Source of the DNA: Candidatus Cloacimonadota bacterium
GTDB lineage: Bacteria > Cloacimonadota > Cloacimonadia > Cloacimonadales > Cloacimonadaceae
NCBI GenBank assembly: GCA_030154085.1
Contig: JASKKR010000014.1
Coordinates: 1-47,455, forward strand
Reading direction: 5' to 3'
DNA: 47,455 nucleotides
How positions within the stretch are numbered: position 1 is the stretch's first letter; every line of letters begins with the position of its first letter. Of this stretch, positions 35,749 through 44,884 are shown piece after piece. The position numbers were made by a program, and so were the translations under genes. The notes beneath the pieces were generated by a model. It was given only the letters and a program-made list of their open reading frames with translations, searched no databases and was not told the DNA's origin.

Positions 35749-38034
35749 GTGGAAAATCAAAATCAATATCAAGATTTACAAGATGAGATAAAACTTAGCG
35801 ATTATATACGTATTATCCTTCAATATCGCTATTTAGTGGTGCTGGTCTTTGTATTAGTGATGATCTGCACAATATTTTATACTGCTCGTCAGCCCAAGAT
35901 CTATTCTGCCTCAGCGCGGATTTTGCTAGAAGATCAAAAGACGGGAGCGGACTTTCTTTTAATAGCATCACCTGGAATGGGAAGAAATACGATCAACAAC
36001 CAGATAGAACTGATTAAGAGTCGCCCTACCCTTACTTTGGCATGGGAAATCATGAAGAAATATCAGGATTGGGATCTTTTACCCTTAGCTTCTGAAGAGG
36101 ATCCTATTGGGAAATTATCGGAAGTAAAAGTTGAATCCAAACGTGACACGGACATCCTGACAATTGGCATTGAATCTACCAGCCCTACCGAAGCGATGGT
36201 GGCAGTGAATGCCATCTCCGAGGCAATCCAACAGCAGAATACTCAGCATGCTCGTCTCGAATATACCACGATCAGAGAGTTCTTGGAAACTCAGCTTGAC
36301 GCCATTAGTAGGCGGCTTCAAGCCTCAGAAAATGATCTAAGAGAATTTAAAAATGTAAATGGGCTAGCGGAACTTACTGTCGAAACTGAGAAGCTTATCG
36401 AGCAGAGTACAGAGCTAGAATCTATGATCGAGATGGCACTTACCGAACAAGCTGTTCATGCTAAATCATTGGAGATCATCAAACGTCAGCTCAGTGAACA
36501 TGATTCATTGCTGATCAATATTGATAATCTTATTAAAGTTCCATATATTGAGGAACTTAGGAAACAGGTGGTTGAGACTCAAGCTCTCATCACAAAACTA
36601 ATCACTAAGAATGAATATCCATTGGATCATCCGCAGATACTTCTCCTGAATCGAGAACTCGAGAATGCCCGAACCAATCTTGATAGGGAAGTCCGCAAAC
36701 TTGTAAACGTGACCATTGGCAATGATCCGCTAACCATGCGAGCTGATCTCATCAATCGAATGATCCAAGCTAGCATCGATCTTGAGCTATCACGAACTAG
36801 AGTAGCAGGTCTAGAACAAACCCGAGAGATTTATGAGCAGAGAATTATTGCTCTACCAAATACTGAACTTGAGCTTGCCAGGCTGACAAGAAACATGATG
36901 CTGGACAGCAAGATTCACGGGATGATGATGGAAAAGTATGAAGATGCCAAGATAGCTGAACAAGCTAAAGTAGGCAATATCAGAATCATCGATCAAGCCA
37001 CTCGTCCCGTCGAGCCAATCAAGCCCAGAGTTCCGATGAATATTCTTGTTGGAATCATCCTTGGTCTCGGACTCGGTGTTGGAGCTGCTTTCTTAGTGCA
37101 TTCTTTGGATACCAAACTTCGTACTCTGGAAGATATGGAAAACTATGTCCGCTTACCGATTATGGGCACGATTCCCATCATCCAGGAAGCTGAAGCGAAA
37201 TTAGCTGAGTTTAACGAGATGATTGACAAAGCTGAGGGCGAGAACCGGGAACAGCTCACTCGGTCAATGCACTTTGTTATGCAGCAACTAGTTTCGCATT
37301 ATGCACCCAAATCACCGATAGCAGAATCTTACAGAACATTGCGTACAAATATCCTTGCCCGCAAAAGAGGAATCAACACTACATTGCTGATCACATCATC
37401 TGGACCTAAAGAAGGCAAATCCACAACTATCGCAAATCTTGCAATTACATTAGCCCAGATGAATTCCAAAGTCATCTTGGTAGATATGGATATGCGCCGC
37501 CCTACAGTCCATAACAAATTTGCTCTTGACAAAGAAAATGGCTCTAGTGACTATTTGATAGATTCCGAAATAAAGATTTCAGAGTTGATCAAGCCTTCCG
37601 GAATCCAGAATCTTGATATTGTGACGAGTGGTTTTGTCCCGCCTAATCCTTCTGAGTTGATTGCTTCTCCTCGCCTTGATGCTATGATTGCAGAGCTAAA
37701 AGAGCAATATGACTTTATCCTCTTTGACACTCCTCCTGTGATAGCTGTGACGGATGCCTTGATTCTGTCCAAGAAGGTCGATATGACATATGTTGTAGTG
37801 CGCTGTGGTCAGACTGACAAAGGTATCATCAAGCGTACTAAGGAGCTGATGGAGAATATTGATGCCAAGATCGATGGAATCATTGTAAATGGAATCTCAG
37901 TCCAAAAGTATTATAGTAAACAAAACTACTATTATTACTATTACTACTATTATTATTACTACGGTGACGAGGTCCCTAAAAAACAGAAGAAGAATGTTAG
38001 CCGTTTCTTACGCAAAAATAAATCTATTTCTTGA
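35749..38034 (+). CDS. Wzc-like chain-length regulator/BY-type tyrosine autokinase
   Basis: This 761-residue inner-membrane protein has TM1 at ~28-45, a Wzz domain, long coiled coils (~190-400) and TM2 at ~430-450 (ILVGIILGLGLGVGAAFLVH). The BY-kinase domain has Walker A SSGPKEGKSTT (~549-559), A' VILVDMDMRRP (~574-584) and B FILFDTPPV (~654-662). The tail has Tyr721-722 and an unbroken run of 12 tyrosines (727-738), then a basic end. In BY kinases such Tyr clusters are autophosphorylated and control exopolysaccharide assembly. It starts at GTG after AAGGA. No glycosyltransferase genes are nearby. Its 3' end overlaps ispE by 41 bases. Confidence 0.92.
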   Translation: MENQNQYQDLQDEIKLSDYIRIILQYRYLVVLVFVLVMICTIFYTARQPKIYSASARILLEDQKTGADFLLIASPGMGRNTINNQIELIKSRPTLTLAWEIMKKYQDWDLLPLASEEDPIGKLSEVKVESKRDTDILTIGIESTSPTEAMVAVNAISEAIQQQNTQHARLEYTTIREFLETQLDAISRRLQASENDLREFKNVNGLAELTVETEKLIEQSTELESMIEMALTEQAVHAKSLEIIKRQLSEHDSLLINIDNLIKVPYIEELRKQVVETQALITKLITKNEYPLDHPQILLLNRELENARTNLDREVRKLVNVTIGNDPLTMRADLINRMIQASIDLELSRTRVAGLEQTREIYEQRIIALPNTELELARLTRNMMLDSKIHGMMMEKYEDAKIAEQAKVGNIRIIDQATRPVEPIKPRVPMNILVGIILGLGLGVGAAFLVHSLDTKLRTLEDMENYVRLPIMGTIPIIQEAEAKLAEFNEMIDKAEGENREQLTRSMHFVMQQLVSHYAPKSPIAESYRTLRTNILARKRGINTTLLITSSGPKEGKSTTIANLAITLAQMNSKVILVDMDMRRPTVHNKFALDKENGSSDYLIDSEIKISELIKPSGIQNLDIVTSGFVPPNPSELIASPRLDAMIAELKEQYDFILFDTPPVIAVTDALILSKKVDMTYVVVRCGQTDKGIIKRTKELMENIDAKIDGIIVNGISVQKYYSKQNYYYYYYYYYYYYGDEVPKKQKKNVSRFLRKNKSIS

Positions 38035-38839
38035 GGTAATAGATCGCCTTGAGAGTGGTTATCATCAGGTCAATACCGTTTTATGCGGTATTGACCTTTT
38101 TGATTGTATTAAATTTTCTTTGACAAAAAGCGGCTCCCCAATAGTTTGGTCATCCAATGCCAAGCTTAACGGGCAAAACAACCTCATGTACAAAATAGCT
38201 GATTACTTAAGAACAAAGTATGGGCTTGAGGAAAGTGTGGAAATTTACCTGGAGAAGCGTATACCGATTGCTGCAGGCCTTGGAGGCGGCAGTTCAAATG
38301 CGGCTATTGCGATTCTTGCTTTAGATAAGCTTTGGCGATTAGACCTAGCGTCCGAGGAAAAGCATGAGATTGCTGCCAGATTTGGCAGTGATATCAATTT
38401 CTTTCTTGAGGGCGGCACCGCCCTTGGTGAAAACCGGGGTGAACGGATCAGCCGGATGGATGATATCTTGATTGATAATATCCTTTTGGTAAACCCTGGC
38501 ATAGAGATTCCAGCCAGCATAGCTTATGGCGCTGTGGAGCTCCCGGCTCCAGGCGAGGCAAAGCTTTATGATCCAAAAAGACCTATAGCCACAATGTATA
38601 ACAGACTTGAGAGCGGAATAAGAAAACTGTATCCGAAAGTTTATAGGATTCTATGTACTTTGGATGAGTTCGGCTCCCAAAAGAGTATGTTGAGTGGAAG
38701 TGGTTCTACTTGTTTCGGGATTTTTGAAAACGAAAATGATCTGGCAATCTGCCAAAAGCATTTTCATAAGCTGGGTTTTTATACCCATAAAACCAAAACT
38801 TTATCACGAAGAGAGTATCAAAAATGTTTTCCAAGCTAA
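37994..38839 (+). CDS. ispE: 4-diphosphocytidyl-2-C-methyl-D-erythritol kinase
   Basis: This ~281-residue GHMP kinase of the MEP isoprenoid pathway has SYAKINLFLEVIDRLESGYH at the start, PIAAGLGGGSSNAAIAI (the ATP-binding Gly/Ser loop), and SMLSGSGSTCFGIF near the C-terminus. The open frame extends further 5', but those codons read the kinase tail out of frame, so ATG 37994 is the sensible start. This gives a 41-base overlap with the kinase gene and a 16-base overlap with prs. Confidence 0.93.
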   Translation: MLAVSYAKINLFLEVIDRLESGYHQVNTVLCGIDLFDCIKFSLTKSGSPIVWSSNAKLNGQNNLMYKIADYLRTKYGLEESVEIYLEKRIPIAAGLGGGSSNAAIAILALDKLWRLDLASEEKHEIAARFGSDINFFLEGGTALGENRGERISRMDDILIDNILLVNPGIEIPASIAYGAVELPAPGEAKLYDPKRPIATMYNRLESGIRKLYPKVYRILCTLDEFGSQKSMLSGSGSTCFGIFENENDLAICQKHFHKLGFYTHKTKTLSRREYQKCFPS

Positions 38840-39771
38840 AGCTTATCACTGGAAATGCCAACCGACCCTTGGCGGAAGAAGTTGCGCGACACGCCGGTAT
38901 TCCGCTAGGCGATATTGATCTATTCAAATTTTCAAACGATGAATCCTTCGTGAAGATAAATGACAATGTGCGGGGAGCAGACGTTTTTGTGATCCAACCT
39001 ACCAGTTATCCCGTCAATGATAGCTTGATGGATCTTTTAATAATCCTAGATGCTCTCAAACGCGCAAGTGCTCAACGGATAAATTGTGTCATTCCATATT
39101 ATGCTTATGCTCGTAGCGATAAAAAAGACCAGCCCCGAGTGCCGATCACAGCCAAGTTAGTAGCTGATCTTATCACTGTGGCTGGGGCAGACCGGGTAGT
39201 TACTGTTGATCTCCATGCAGATCAGATCCAGGGATTCTTTGATATCCCTGTAGACCATCTTTATGCTATTCCGTCCTTTGCACGTTATTTCAAAAGTATC
39301 ATGCAGATGGAAGACATTGTCGTTGTTTCCCCTGATTCTGGCGGAGCAAACCGGGCAAGGGCATTGGCAAAGAGGCTTAATTGTTCCTTGGCAATCGGTG
39401 ATAAACGACGCAGTGGCAACAATGACCAAACCGAATTGCTAAACATTATAGGCGACGTAGATGGGAAGACTGCCATTTTATTTGATGATATCATAGATAC
39501 GGGCGGAAGCTTGATCAAGGTGGCAGAAGCTTTGCAAAAGCATGGTGCAAAGAAGATATTTGCTGCTTGCACCCATGGTGTGCTATCGGGCAATGCAATA
39601 GAATCTATCGAAGCGTCACCAATAGAAAAGCTTTTTATTACAAATACAATCCAGCTCAGTGAGCGTAAAAAACGTTGCGACAAAATTATACAACTCTCGA
39701 TAGCGGAGATGTTGGCAATAGCCATCAAAAAGATCCACATCGGAGAGTCTATCAGTCTGCTATTCAGATAG
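38824..39771 (+). CDS. prs: ribose-phosphate pyrophosphokinase
   Basis: This 315-residue enzyme makes PRPP from ribose-5-phosphate and ATP for nucleotide, His and Trp synthesis. Visible motifs are LITGNANRPLAEEVARH, FSNDESFVKI, YYAYARSDKKDQPRVPITAK, the VDLHADQIQGFF metal site, VVSPDSGGANRARALAKRL, and the PRPP loop FDDIIDTGGSL. The usual YYGYARQDRK is YYAYARSDKK here. Length and order are normal. Confidence 0.96.
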   Translation: MFSKLKLITGNANRPLAEEVARHAGIPLGDIDLFKFSNDESFVKINDNVRGADVFVIQPTSYPVNDSLMDLLIILDALKRASAQRINCVIPYYAYARSDKKDQPRVPITAKLVADLITVAGADRVVTVDLHADQIQGFFDIPVDHLYAIPSFARYFKSIMQMEDIVVVSPDSGGANRARALAKRLNCSLAIGDKRRSGNNDQTELLNIIGDVDGKTAILFDDIIDTGGSLIKVAEALQKHGAKKIFAACTHGVLSGNAIESIEASPIEKLFITNTIQLSERKKRCDKIIQLSIAEMLAIAIKKIHIGESISLLFR

Positions 39772-39793
39772 TAAATAAATGGAGGAATAATAA

Positions 39794-40399
39794 ATGATAT
39801 TTACTCTAAAAGCTGAACCTAGAAACACCGTAAAAAAGAGCGATCTAACCAAACTAAGAGCAAGTGGTTTGATCCCAGCAGTAGTATACGGTGCCGGTGT
39901 GGAAGCTACCAAGCTTTCCGTACGGGATAATGAATTCATGAAATGCTACAAAAAGAGCTTTACCGAGCTTGCCTTCTACGAGCTAGAGCTTGATGGCAAA
40001 AAGTACCATACAATTCTAAAAGACAAGCAGATACATCCAGTCATGAGAAACTTTCTGCACCTTGATTTCCTGGTTCTGGATCCAGATAGTGTCATGGAGA
40101 TCGAGATTCCGTTGAATTATATTGGTGAACCTATTGGGACTAAAGAAGGTGGCTTCATGGATATTATTCAGCGTAGCATCAGGATACAATGCAAAGTCAC
40201 CGATATCCCTGAAGACTTGGAACTGGACGTGTCTGACATGCAGGTTGGAGATGCCAAGCATGTATCTGACTTACCCAAAGGTAAATGGACTTACAAAGAC
40301 AACGATGATATCACACTTGTTGTGATCCACGCCAAAACAAGTGCAGAAGAACCTGTGGAAAGTGAAGAAACTGCTGAAGTAGAAGCACCTACTGAATAA
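39794..40399 (+). CDS. rplY: 50S ribosomal protein L25 (CTC form)
   Basis: This 201-residue protein is the longer, CTC-type L25 with a 5S rRNA-binding beta barrel (LKAEPRNTVKKSDLTKLRASG, IPAVVYGAG) and a C-terminal TL5-like domain (LNYIGEPIGTKEGGFMDII, VSDMQVGDAKHVSDL). It ends in an acidic tail. GGAGGA precedes the start. The order prs-rplY-pth is widely conserved. Confidence 0.95.
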   Translation: MIFTLKAEPRNTVKKSDLTKLRASGLIPAVVYGAGVEATKLSVRDNEFMKCYKKSFTELAFYELELDGKKYHTILKDKQIHPVMRNFLHLDFLVLDPDSVMEIEIPLNYIGEPIGTKEGGFMDIIQRSIRIQCKVTDIPEDLELDVSDMQVGDAKHVSDLPKGKWTYKDNDDITLVVIHAKTSAEEPVESEETAEVEAPTE

Positions 40400-40407
40400 A
40401 GTAGTCT

Positions 40408-41010
40408 ATGAGATTGATTCTCGCTTTGGGAAACCATCCTATTCGTTACCAGAATACTAGGCATAATATAGGTTTTATATGTCTGGATCACTGGGCAGAT
40501 TCCCATAATCTGGGTTTCAGCAGTGACGATCTGTATGATTATACCATCTTCAGAAACGTTGTAGCGATCAAGCCCAAAACATATATGAATCAATCTGGAA
40601 AAGCTCTTAGAGCTGCGTTGCTACGGTGGAATATATCCGAAAGTTTAATTATCCACGATGATATTGAACTTCAACCGCAAGACCTGAGAGTGCGAAGTGG
40701 AGGGGGCGATGGAGGTCACAACGGTCTCAAATCCCTCTTTGAAGTGCTGCCACCCTCGGATCTCAGACGCATCCGAATAGGCATCGGACGTTCATCCTCA
40801 TTACCTGTTGACAAGTATGTCCTACAAGAATTTGAACCTGATGAACTGAAAAAATACGATGAATGCATAAATCGGGTATCCAACTTTCTGGATACCTATG
40901 TAAACAGAGATTTCAACGCTGTGTTGAATGAATATAGTCAATACAAGAAATCCTATTCTGGTGAAAAATCCACCAGAATCGAAAGTCCAAAGGAGGAAAA
41001 GGATGATTAA
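40408..41010 (+). CDS. pth: peptidyl-tRNA hydrolase
   Basis: This 200-residue enzyme recycles peptidyl-tRNAs that drop off ribosomes. Key residues are kept: Asn in LALGNHPIRY, His in NTRHNIGF, Met-Asn in KPKTYMNQSG, Asp in IIHDDIEL and Asn in GGHNGLKSL. The first loop reads GNHP rather than the usual GNPG, a minor variation. A hydrophilic C-terminal tail overlaps the rpsF start by eight bases and carries its ribosome-binding site. Confidence 0.95.
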   Translation: MRLILALGNHPIRYQNTRHNIGFICLDHWADSHNLGFSSDDLYDYTIFRNVVAIKPKTYMNQSGKALRAALLRWNISESLIIHDDIELQPQDLRVRSGGGDGGHNGLKSLFEVLPPSDLRRIRIGIGRSSSLPVDKYVLQEFEPDELKKYDECINRVSNFLDTYVNRDFNAVLNEYSQYKKSYSGEKSTRIESPKEEKDD

Positions 41011-41296
41011 AGATTACGAATTAATGGTGATGTTTACGCCGAAGCTGAGCGCTGACGAGGCTGATGCAGCCAATGAGAATCTGCTCAATCAATTACGCGA
41101 AGCTGGTGCAGAAATCATCAAAACTGATCCCTGGGGTAAAAGAATACTTGCTTATCCGATTGAAAAGCACCAGGAAGCTTATTATTATGTGAATTACTTT
41201 AAGATGGATAGTCTCGCTTTGAAATCCGTCAAACAGCAGTTCAACATCAATGAAAATCTTATCCGTCATATGTTCATAGCTCGAGACGGGAAATAG
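41003..41296 (+). CDS. rpsF: 30S ribosomal protein S6
   Basis: This 97-residue S6 has the expected DYELMVMFTPKLSADEADA, DPWGKRILAYPIEKHQEAYY and INENLIRHMF blocks. An open frame extends upstream to 40928, but AAAGGAGG at 40989-40996 fixes ATG 41003. S6 pairs with S18, encoded two genes on. rpsF-ssb-rpsR is a conserved operon. Confidence 0.97.
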   Translation: MIKDYELMVMFTPKLSADEADAANENLLNQLREAGAEIIKTDPWGKRILAYPIEKHQEAYYYVNYFKMDSLALKSVKQQFNINENLIRHMFIARDGK

Positions 41297-41304
41297 GAGG
41301 AATC

Positions 41305-41751
41305 ATGGCAGATCTTAGGCTACCTAGACTAAATAAGTTCATCGGAAGTGGCAGAATCACAAATGATTTGGAACTTAGATTTACTACAAACGGCACCCCG
41401 GTGCTCCGTTTTACCCTTGCTATTGACAGAAGCTATAAAGACAGCTCCGACCAATGGCAGACTGTAACCAGTTGGATTGATTGTGTAGCTTGGAATAAAA
41501 CCGCCGAAACCTTGGCGAATAATGCACACAAAGGCAGCGCTCTAATTGTAGAAGGACGTCTTGACACTCGCAACTGGACAGATCAAAATAACTCAAATCA
41601 CAAAAGCACTGAAGTGACTGTGGATACAGTTCACTTCCTCGAATGGAAACCTCGTGAGGATGGAAGCAACCAAGCCTCTCCAGAAGCAAGTATGCCCCCG
41701 GAAGAGACTACACATTCTCGCACTACAACAGATGATGATGTACCATTTTAG
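41305..41751 (+). CDS. ssb: single-stranded DNA-binding protein
   Basis: This 148-residue SSB has an OB fold from [19 protein letters not shown] to about residue 110 ([21 protein letters not shown] and [15 protein letters not shown]). A flexible linker follows, then the acidic tip DDDVPF, which docks partner repair and replication proteins. GGAGG precedes the ATG. Confidence 0.96.
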   Translation: MADLRLPRLNKFIGSGRITNDLELRFTTNGTPVLRFTLAIDRSYKDSSDQWQTVTSWIDCVAWNKTAETLANNAHKGSALIVEGRLDTRNWTDQNNSNHKSTEVTVDTVHFLEWKPREDGSNQASPEASMPPEETTHSRTTTDDDVPF

Positions 41752-41759
41752 GAGATAAC

Positions 41760-41996
41760 ATGAATTTTAACGATAGAAAGAAAAAATACGGTCGCAGGAA
41801 ATATTGTAAATTTTGTGCAAACAAAGACCTGGTAATTGACTACAAAAATATCGACCTCATGCGTCAATACACATCCGATGTGGGTAAGATCGAAGCTGCT
41901 CGCATCACAGGAACCTGTGCCAAGCACCAGCGGAAACTCAGCACTGAGATAAAAAGAGCTCGCCAAATGGCACTAATCCCATACGTCGTAGAATAA
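41760..41996 (+). CDS. rpsR: 30S ribosomal protein S18
   Basis: This 78-residue protein shows [20 protein letters not shown], where the Cys pair suggests the zinc-binding (C+) form, and [20 protein letters not shown], the S6/rRNA contact block. It starts eight bases after ssb with AGGAG and is followed three bases later by the DUF2232 gene. Confidence 0.97.
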   Translation: MNFNDRKKKYGRRKYCKFCANKDLVIDYKNIDLMRQYTSDVGKIEAARITGTCAKHQRKLSTEIKRARQMALIPYVVE

Positions 41997-41999
41997 TAT

Positions 42000-42839
42000 A
42001 TGTTTCTTTTGCCCCTTCTTAGTGGAGCAATAGCTCTTCTTAGCCCATTCTTCGGAATCATGGCCATGATGCTATTTTGCGCCAAAGCGTTAGGACCAAC
42101 GGTTGCATCACCTCAACGTGCATTAAGTGCGTTTTTGGTAGTACCGCTTTTGGTTATGCTCTTTGGTGGTAGCTCTCCAACCACTCCGTTGATGGCGCTG
42201 GATGCTATTCTCGGTGTAGGAGCTGTGGTATACGTTTTTTTGGTAGTCTTACGCAGAACGCAATATCGAAACTATGCCTTTTTAGCTGCTGCACTTGTGA
42301 TTATGTTCTACTCTATAGCCAGGATATTGCTCTTTGGCAATGTCTTGGATATGATATATCAAGAAGGGATGGAGACCGTGCAAGCTCAGATGCCGGGCTT
42401 AATGAACGGAGAATATTTTGAACTATCGGCAAGATTGTGGAAATATCTGCAGCCCGCTATATGGGGTGTAGGGCAGATATCGGCTTTGCTCATCTCATAT
42501 GTGATTTTTCATAAAACCATCAAGATTCCCTTGCATGCGTCTGAGATGAAGTTTCCAGTTTTCTACAACTTCCTGATATTGGCTGTATTACCGCTTTATT
42601 TTGTGCCATCCGGCAAAACTATCTTCGTAAATGCAATAATTTTACTTTGTACGATTCCGTTGATTCAGGGATTTTTCTCTGTCTTAAATGGACTCTCCAA
42701 AGTGTTCGAAAACAAGATTATCAGAGGCATTATCATGTTCTTTTTGCTGATATATGCTTTTATTCCGCTCATTTTGGTCGGCTTTGCCGATTCATGGATG
42801 AGTCATAGCAATAAACCGCGTGGAGGAAAAACCGCATGA
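42000..42839 (+). CDS. DUF2232/YybS-like integral membrane protein
   Basis: This 279-residue protein has about eight hydrophobic segments (e.g. LPLLSGAIALLSPFFGIMAM and AFLVVPLLVMLFGG) and a short basic C-terminus. A membrane protein of the DUF2232 (YybS) family between rpsR and rplI is a well-known arrangement. The role is unknown. Its stop overlaps the rplI start by four bases. Confidence 0.8.
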   Translation: MFLLPLLSGAIALLSPFFGIMAMMLFCAKALGPTVASPQRALSAFLVVPLLVMLFGGSSPTTPLMALDAILGVGAVVYVFLVVLRRTQYRNYAFLAAALVIMFYSIARILLFGNVLDMIYQEGMETVQAQMPGLMNGEYFELSARLWKYLQPAIWGVGQISALLISYVIFHKTIKIPLHASEMKFPVFYNFLILAVLPLYFVPSGKTIFVNAIILLCTIPLIQGFFSVLNGLSKVFENKIIRGIIMFFLLIYAFIPLILVGFADSWMSHSNKPRGGKTA

Positions 42840-43285
42840 AAGTCATTATGCTCGAAAACATAGAAAAAATGGGCAATCAAGGTGAAGTGGTAAATGTCAA
42901 AAGAGGATACGCTAGGAATTATTTAATTCCCAGAGGATATGCTCTGTATGCCACCCCTGCAAACATGAAGAATCTGGGTAAAATCCAGCAAGATCTGAAA
43001 GAGGCCGAAGAAAAAAAGATCGGCGAACTAAAAAACCTTGCCGAAAAAATAGCTTCCGTAAAACTGACATTTGTACGCAAGGTAGATGAACATGGCAGCA
43101 TGTTTGGCTCAGTTTCTGAGAATGATATCGTCACTGCTCTCAAAGAACAAGGGATTGAGATTCATCGTTCAAATATCCAGATGGAACATCATATAAAGGA
43201 AACGGGAGAACACAGCTTGCCGATCAGATTACACAAAGAAGTTGTGACCAATCTGAACCTTGTGGTCAACGCCGAAGCCGAATAA
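42836..43285 (+). CDS. rplI: 50S ribosomal protein L9
   Basis: This 149-residue L9 has the N-terminal rRNA-binding domain (MLENIEKMGNQGEVVNVKRGYARNYLIPRG; shown as overlapping signature around residues 4-33), a connecting helix rich in Lys/Glu, and the C-terminal domain with HGSMFGSVSENDIVTAL. GGAGGA lies ahead of the ATG, which overlaps the previous stop. Confidence 0.97.
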   Translation: MKVIMLENIEKMGNQGEVVNVKRGYARNYLIPRGYALYATPANMKNLGKIQQDLKEAEEKKIGELKNLAEKIASVKLTFVRKVDEHGSMFGSVSENDIVTALKEQGIEIHRSNIQMEHHIKETGEHSLPIRLHKEVVTNLNLVVNAEAE

Positions 43286-43301
43286 GATCCGGGAGGTTCC
43301 C

Positions 43302-43877
43302 ATGAATAATAACTGGTTCAAGATCAAGCAGATCGTCAGTCTGGTAATATTTATTGCCGTATTGTCCGCAATGGGCATGATTACCGGCAGACCTGTCATG
43401 ATGCTTGCTTATGCAGGCTTCTTTCTGGTATTGAGCGTGGTCATTTACTTTACTCTCAGAAGAAACCAACGTCATTTTGAGGTAGTAAGCCAATCAAGAA
43501 AAACTGTAAAGATGATCGTGGCAGCGATCTTGATGATCCTAGCCATCATCTTGCCCCTTCTTATTGCTCTGAACTCCAGCATCATCAAATTGCCGGAGAC
43601 TATGACTGTGGGAAGTGTAGTAGGATTGATGCTCGCTGTAACTATCGTCTTTATCGCCTTGATACTGCTCACTCTGTATATGATCAATAGCAAGGGATAT
43701 AATCTGCGAAATCGTATCATTGGATATCTCAGCTTTATTATAGCTGCGGTGATACCCGGTGCTTTGATGCAAAGCGTGGATCGCACAACCATGGGCATTG
43801 GCTCTGTATATTACGTAGCCACGGCTGTGTTGATCCTTGTTTACAACGCCAGAAGTCTTTTCTGCAATCCAGAATAA
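43302..43877 (+). CDS. integral membrane protein of unknown function
   Basis: This 191-residue protein has about six membrane segments (IVSLVIFIAVLSAMGMITG, VMMLAYAGFFLVLSVVIYF and MIVAAILMILAIILPLLIAL among them). An open frame extends to 43260, but GGGAGG at 43291-43296 indicates ATG 43302. I recognise no family. It closes the rplY-rplI run and is followed by a very strong terminator. Confidence 0.75.
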   Translation: MNNNWFKIKQIVSLVIFIAVLSAMGMITGRPVMMLAYAGFFLVLSVVIYFTLRRNQRHFEVVSQSRKTVKMIVAAILMILAIILPLLIALNSSIIKLPETMTVGSVVGLMLAVTIVFIALILLTLYMINSKGYNLRNRIIGYLSFIIAAVIPGALMQSVDRTTMGIGSVYYVATAVLILVYNARSLFCNPE

Positions 43878-43890
43878 TCAACCAATATAT

Positions 43891-43932
43891 AGGGAGTATA
43901 TGCTGAATCTTTTCAGCAATACTCCCTTTTTA
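43891..43932 (+). terminator. strong terminator with extended hairpin
   Basis: AGGGAGTAT pairs with ATACTCCCT, and inside it TGCTGAA pairs with TTCAGCA around TCTT, leaving a single bulged A. Five or six T follow. The next gene starts about six bases after the T run, so this may end transcription or attenuate entry into DUF721-rpe-ffh. Confidence 0.93.
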
Positions 43933-43937
43933 TCGTG

Positions 43938-44240
43938 ATGGCACTAATTCCCGCTGGATCACGCATTGAAGATCTCATCTATCGCTTAGGCGGTGAAAAA
44001 CATAAGCGCTTTATCCATATATTTATGAATTGGAAACGCATTGTAGGAGAGCTACTTGCAGAAAAGTCATATCCCATCAAGATCGACCGGGATACATTAT
44101 TTGTAGCTGTAGAAAATAATGCTTGGATGCAAGAACTAGTTTTGCTCAAGAACGATATTATCAATTATTACAAAAAGAATTGTCATGAAGATCTCAATGA
44201 TATCATCTTCATCATAAAGACAAAACGGGAAAAAAAATGA
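43938..44240 (+). CDS. DUF721 (DciA-like) protein
   Basis: This ~100-residue protein shows the DUF721 pattern: IPAGSRIEDLIYRLG, NWKRIVGELLAEKSYPIKID, and LFVAVENNAWMQELVLLKNDI. DciA members help load or recruit the replicative helicase DnaB in bacteria without DnaC/DnaI. Both GTG 43935 and ATG 43938 are possible starts. There is no visible ribosome-binding site because the terminator stem occupies that position. It overlaps rpe by four bases. Confidence 0.83.
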   Translation: MALIPAGSRIEDLIYRLGGEKHKRFIHIFMNWKRIVGELLAEKSYPIKIDRDTLFVAVENNAWMQELVLLKNDIINYYKKNCHEDLNDIIFIIKTKREKK

Positions 44241-44884
44241 AGCATATTCAAATAGCCCCCTCTATTCTCTCGGCAGATTTCTCTCATCTAGCGGATGAGA
44301 TTTCTGCTCTCAAATCTGCCGATACCATCCATCTTGATATCATGGATGGACACTATGTACCCAATCTCAGTTTTGGATATCCCATAGTGCGTTGCATCCG
44401 TAAGCTCACTGATAAGCCTCTAGATGCACATCTCATGGTTACAAATCCTGAAACCTATATTGAGCCCTTAGCAAAAATCGGGATTCAGTGGATATCTTTT
44501 CACCAGGACACAGTTTTCCATAGCCATCGCCTTGTCCATCAGATCAAATCCTTTGGCATCAAGGCCGGTGTTGCTCTTAATCCTGGGACTCCAGTAAACA
44601 CTCTGGGTGCTATATTACCGGATCTGGACTTTGTATTAGTCATGAGTGTCAATCCAGGTTACTCTGCTCAAAAATTCATTCCCAATGCCATAGACAAAGT
44701 TCATGAACTCAATGCTGCCAGAGATCGCGATGCCCTGAACTTTCTCATCGAAGTCGATGGAGGTGTAACGGGAGAGACGGCAGAATTCCTTCGTGCAGGC
44801 GGAGCTGATATTCTGGTCTCAGCGTCATATATATTTAGCTCAGATGATTACAGTAAAACTATAGAAATTCTAAGGGGAAACTAG
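44237..44884 (+). CDS. rpe: ribulose-phosphate 3-epimerase
   Basis: This 215-residue TIM barrel of the pentose phosphate pathway has IAPSILSADFSHLADEI, HLDIMDGHYVPNLSFG, DAHLMVTNPE, FHQDTVFH, VLVMSVNPGYSAQKFI, IEVDGGVTGETAEF and AGGADILVSASYIF. All metal ligands (His, Asp, His, Asp) are present. It starts inside the DUF721 stop and abuts ffh. Confidence 0.96.
   Translation: MKHIQIAPSILSADFSHLADEISALKSADTIHLDIMDGHYVPNLSFGYPIVRCIRKLTDKPLDAHLMVTNPETYIEPLAKIGIQWISFHQDTVFHSHRLVHQIKSFGIKAGVALNPGTPVNTLGAILPDLDFVLVMSVNPGYSAQKFIPNAIDKVHELNAARDRDALNFLIEVDGGVTGETAEFLRAGGADILVSASYIFSSDDYSKTIEILRGN

Noticed and set aside
39285-39740. 151-codon open frame antisense to prs
   Set aside because: It is fully inside the well-supported prs gene, with no domain and no ribosome-binding site; a shadow frame.
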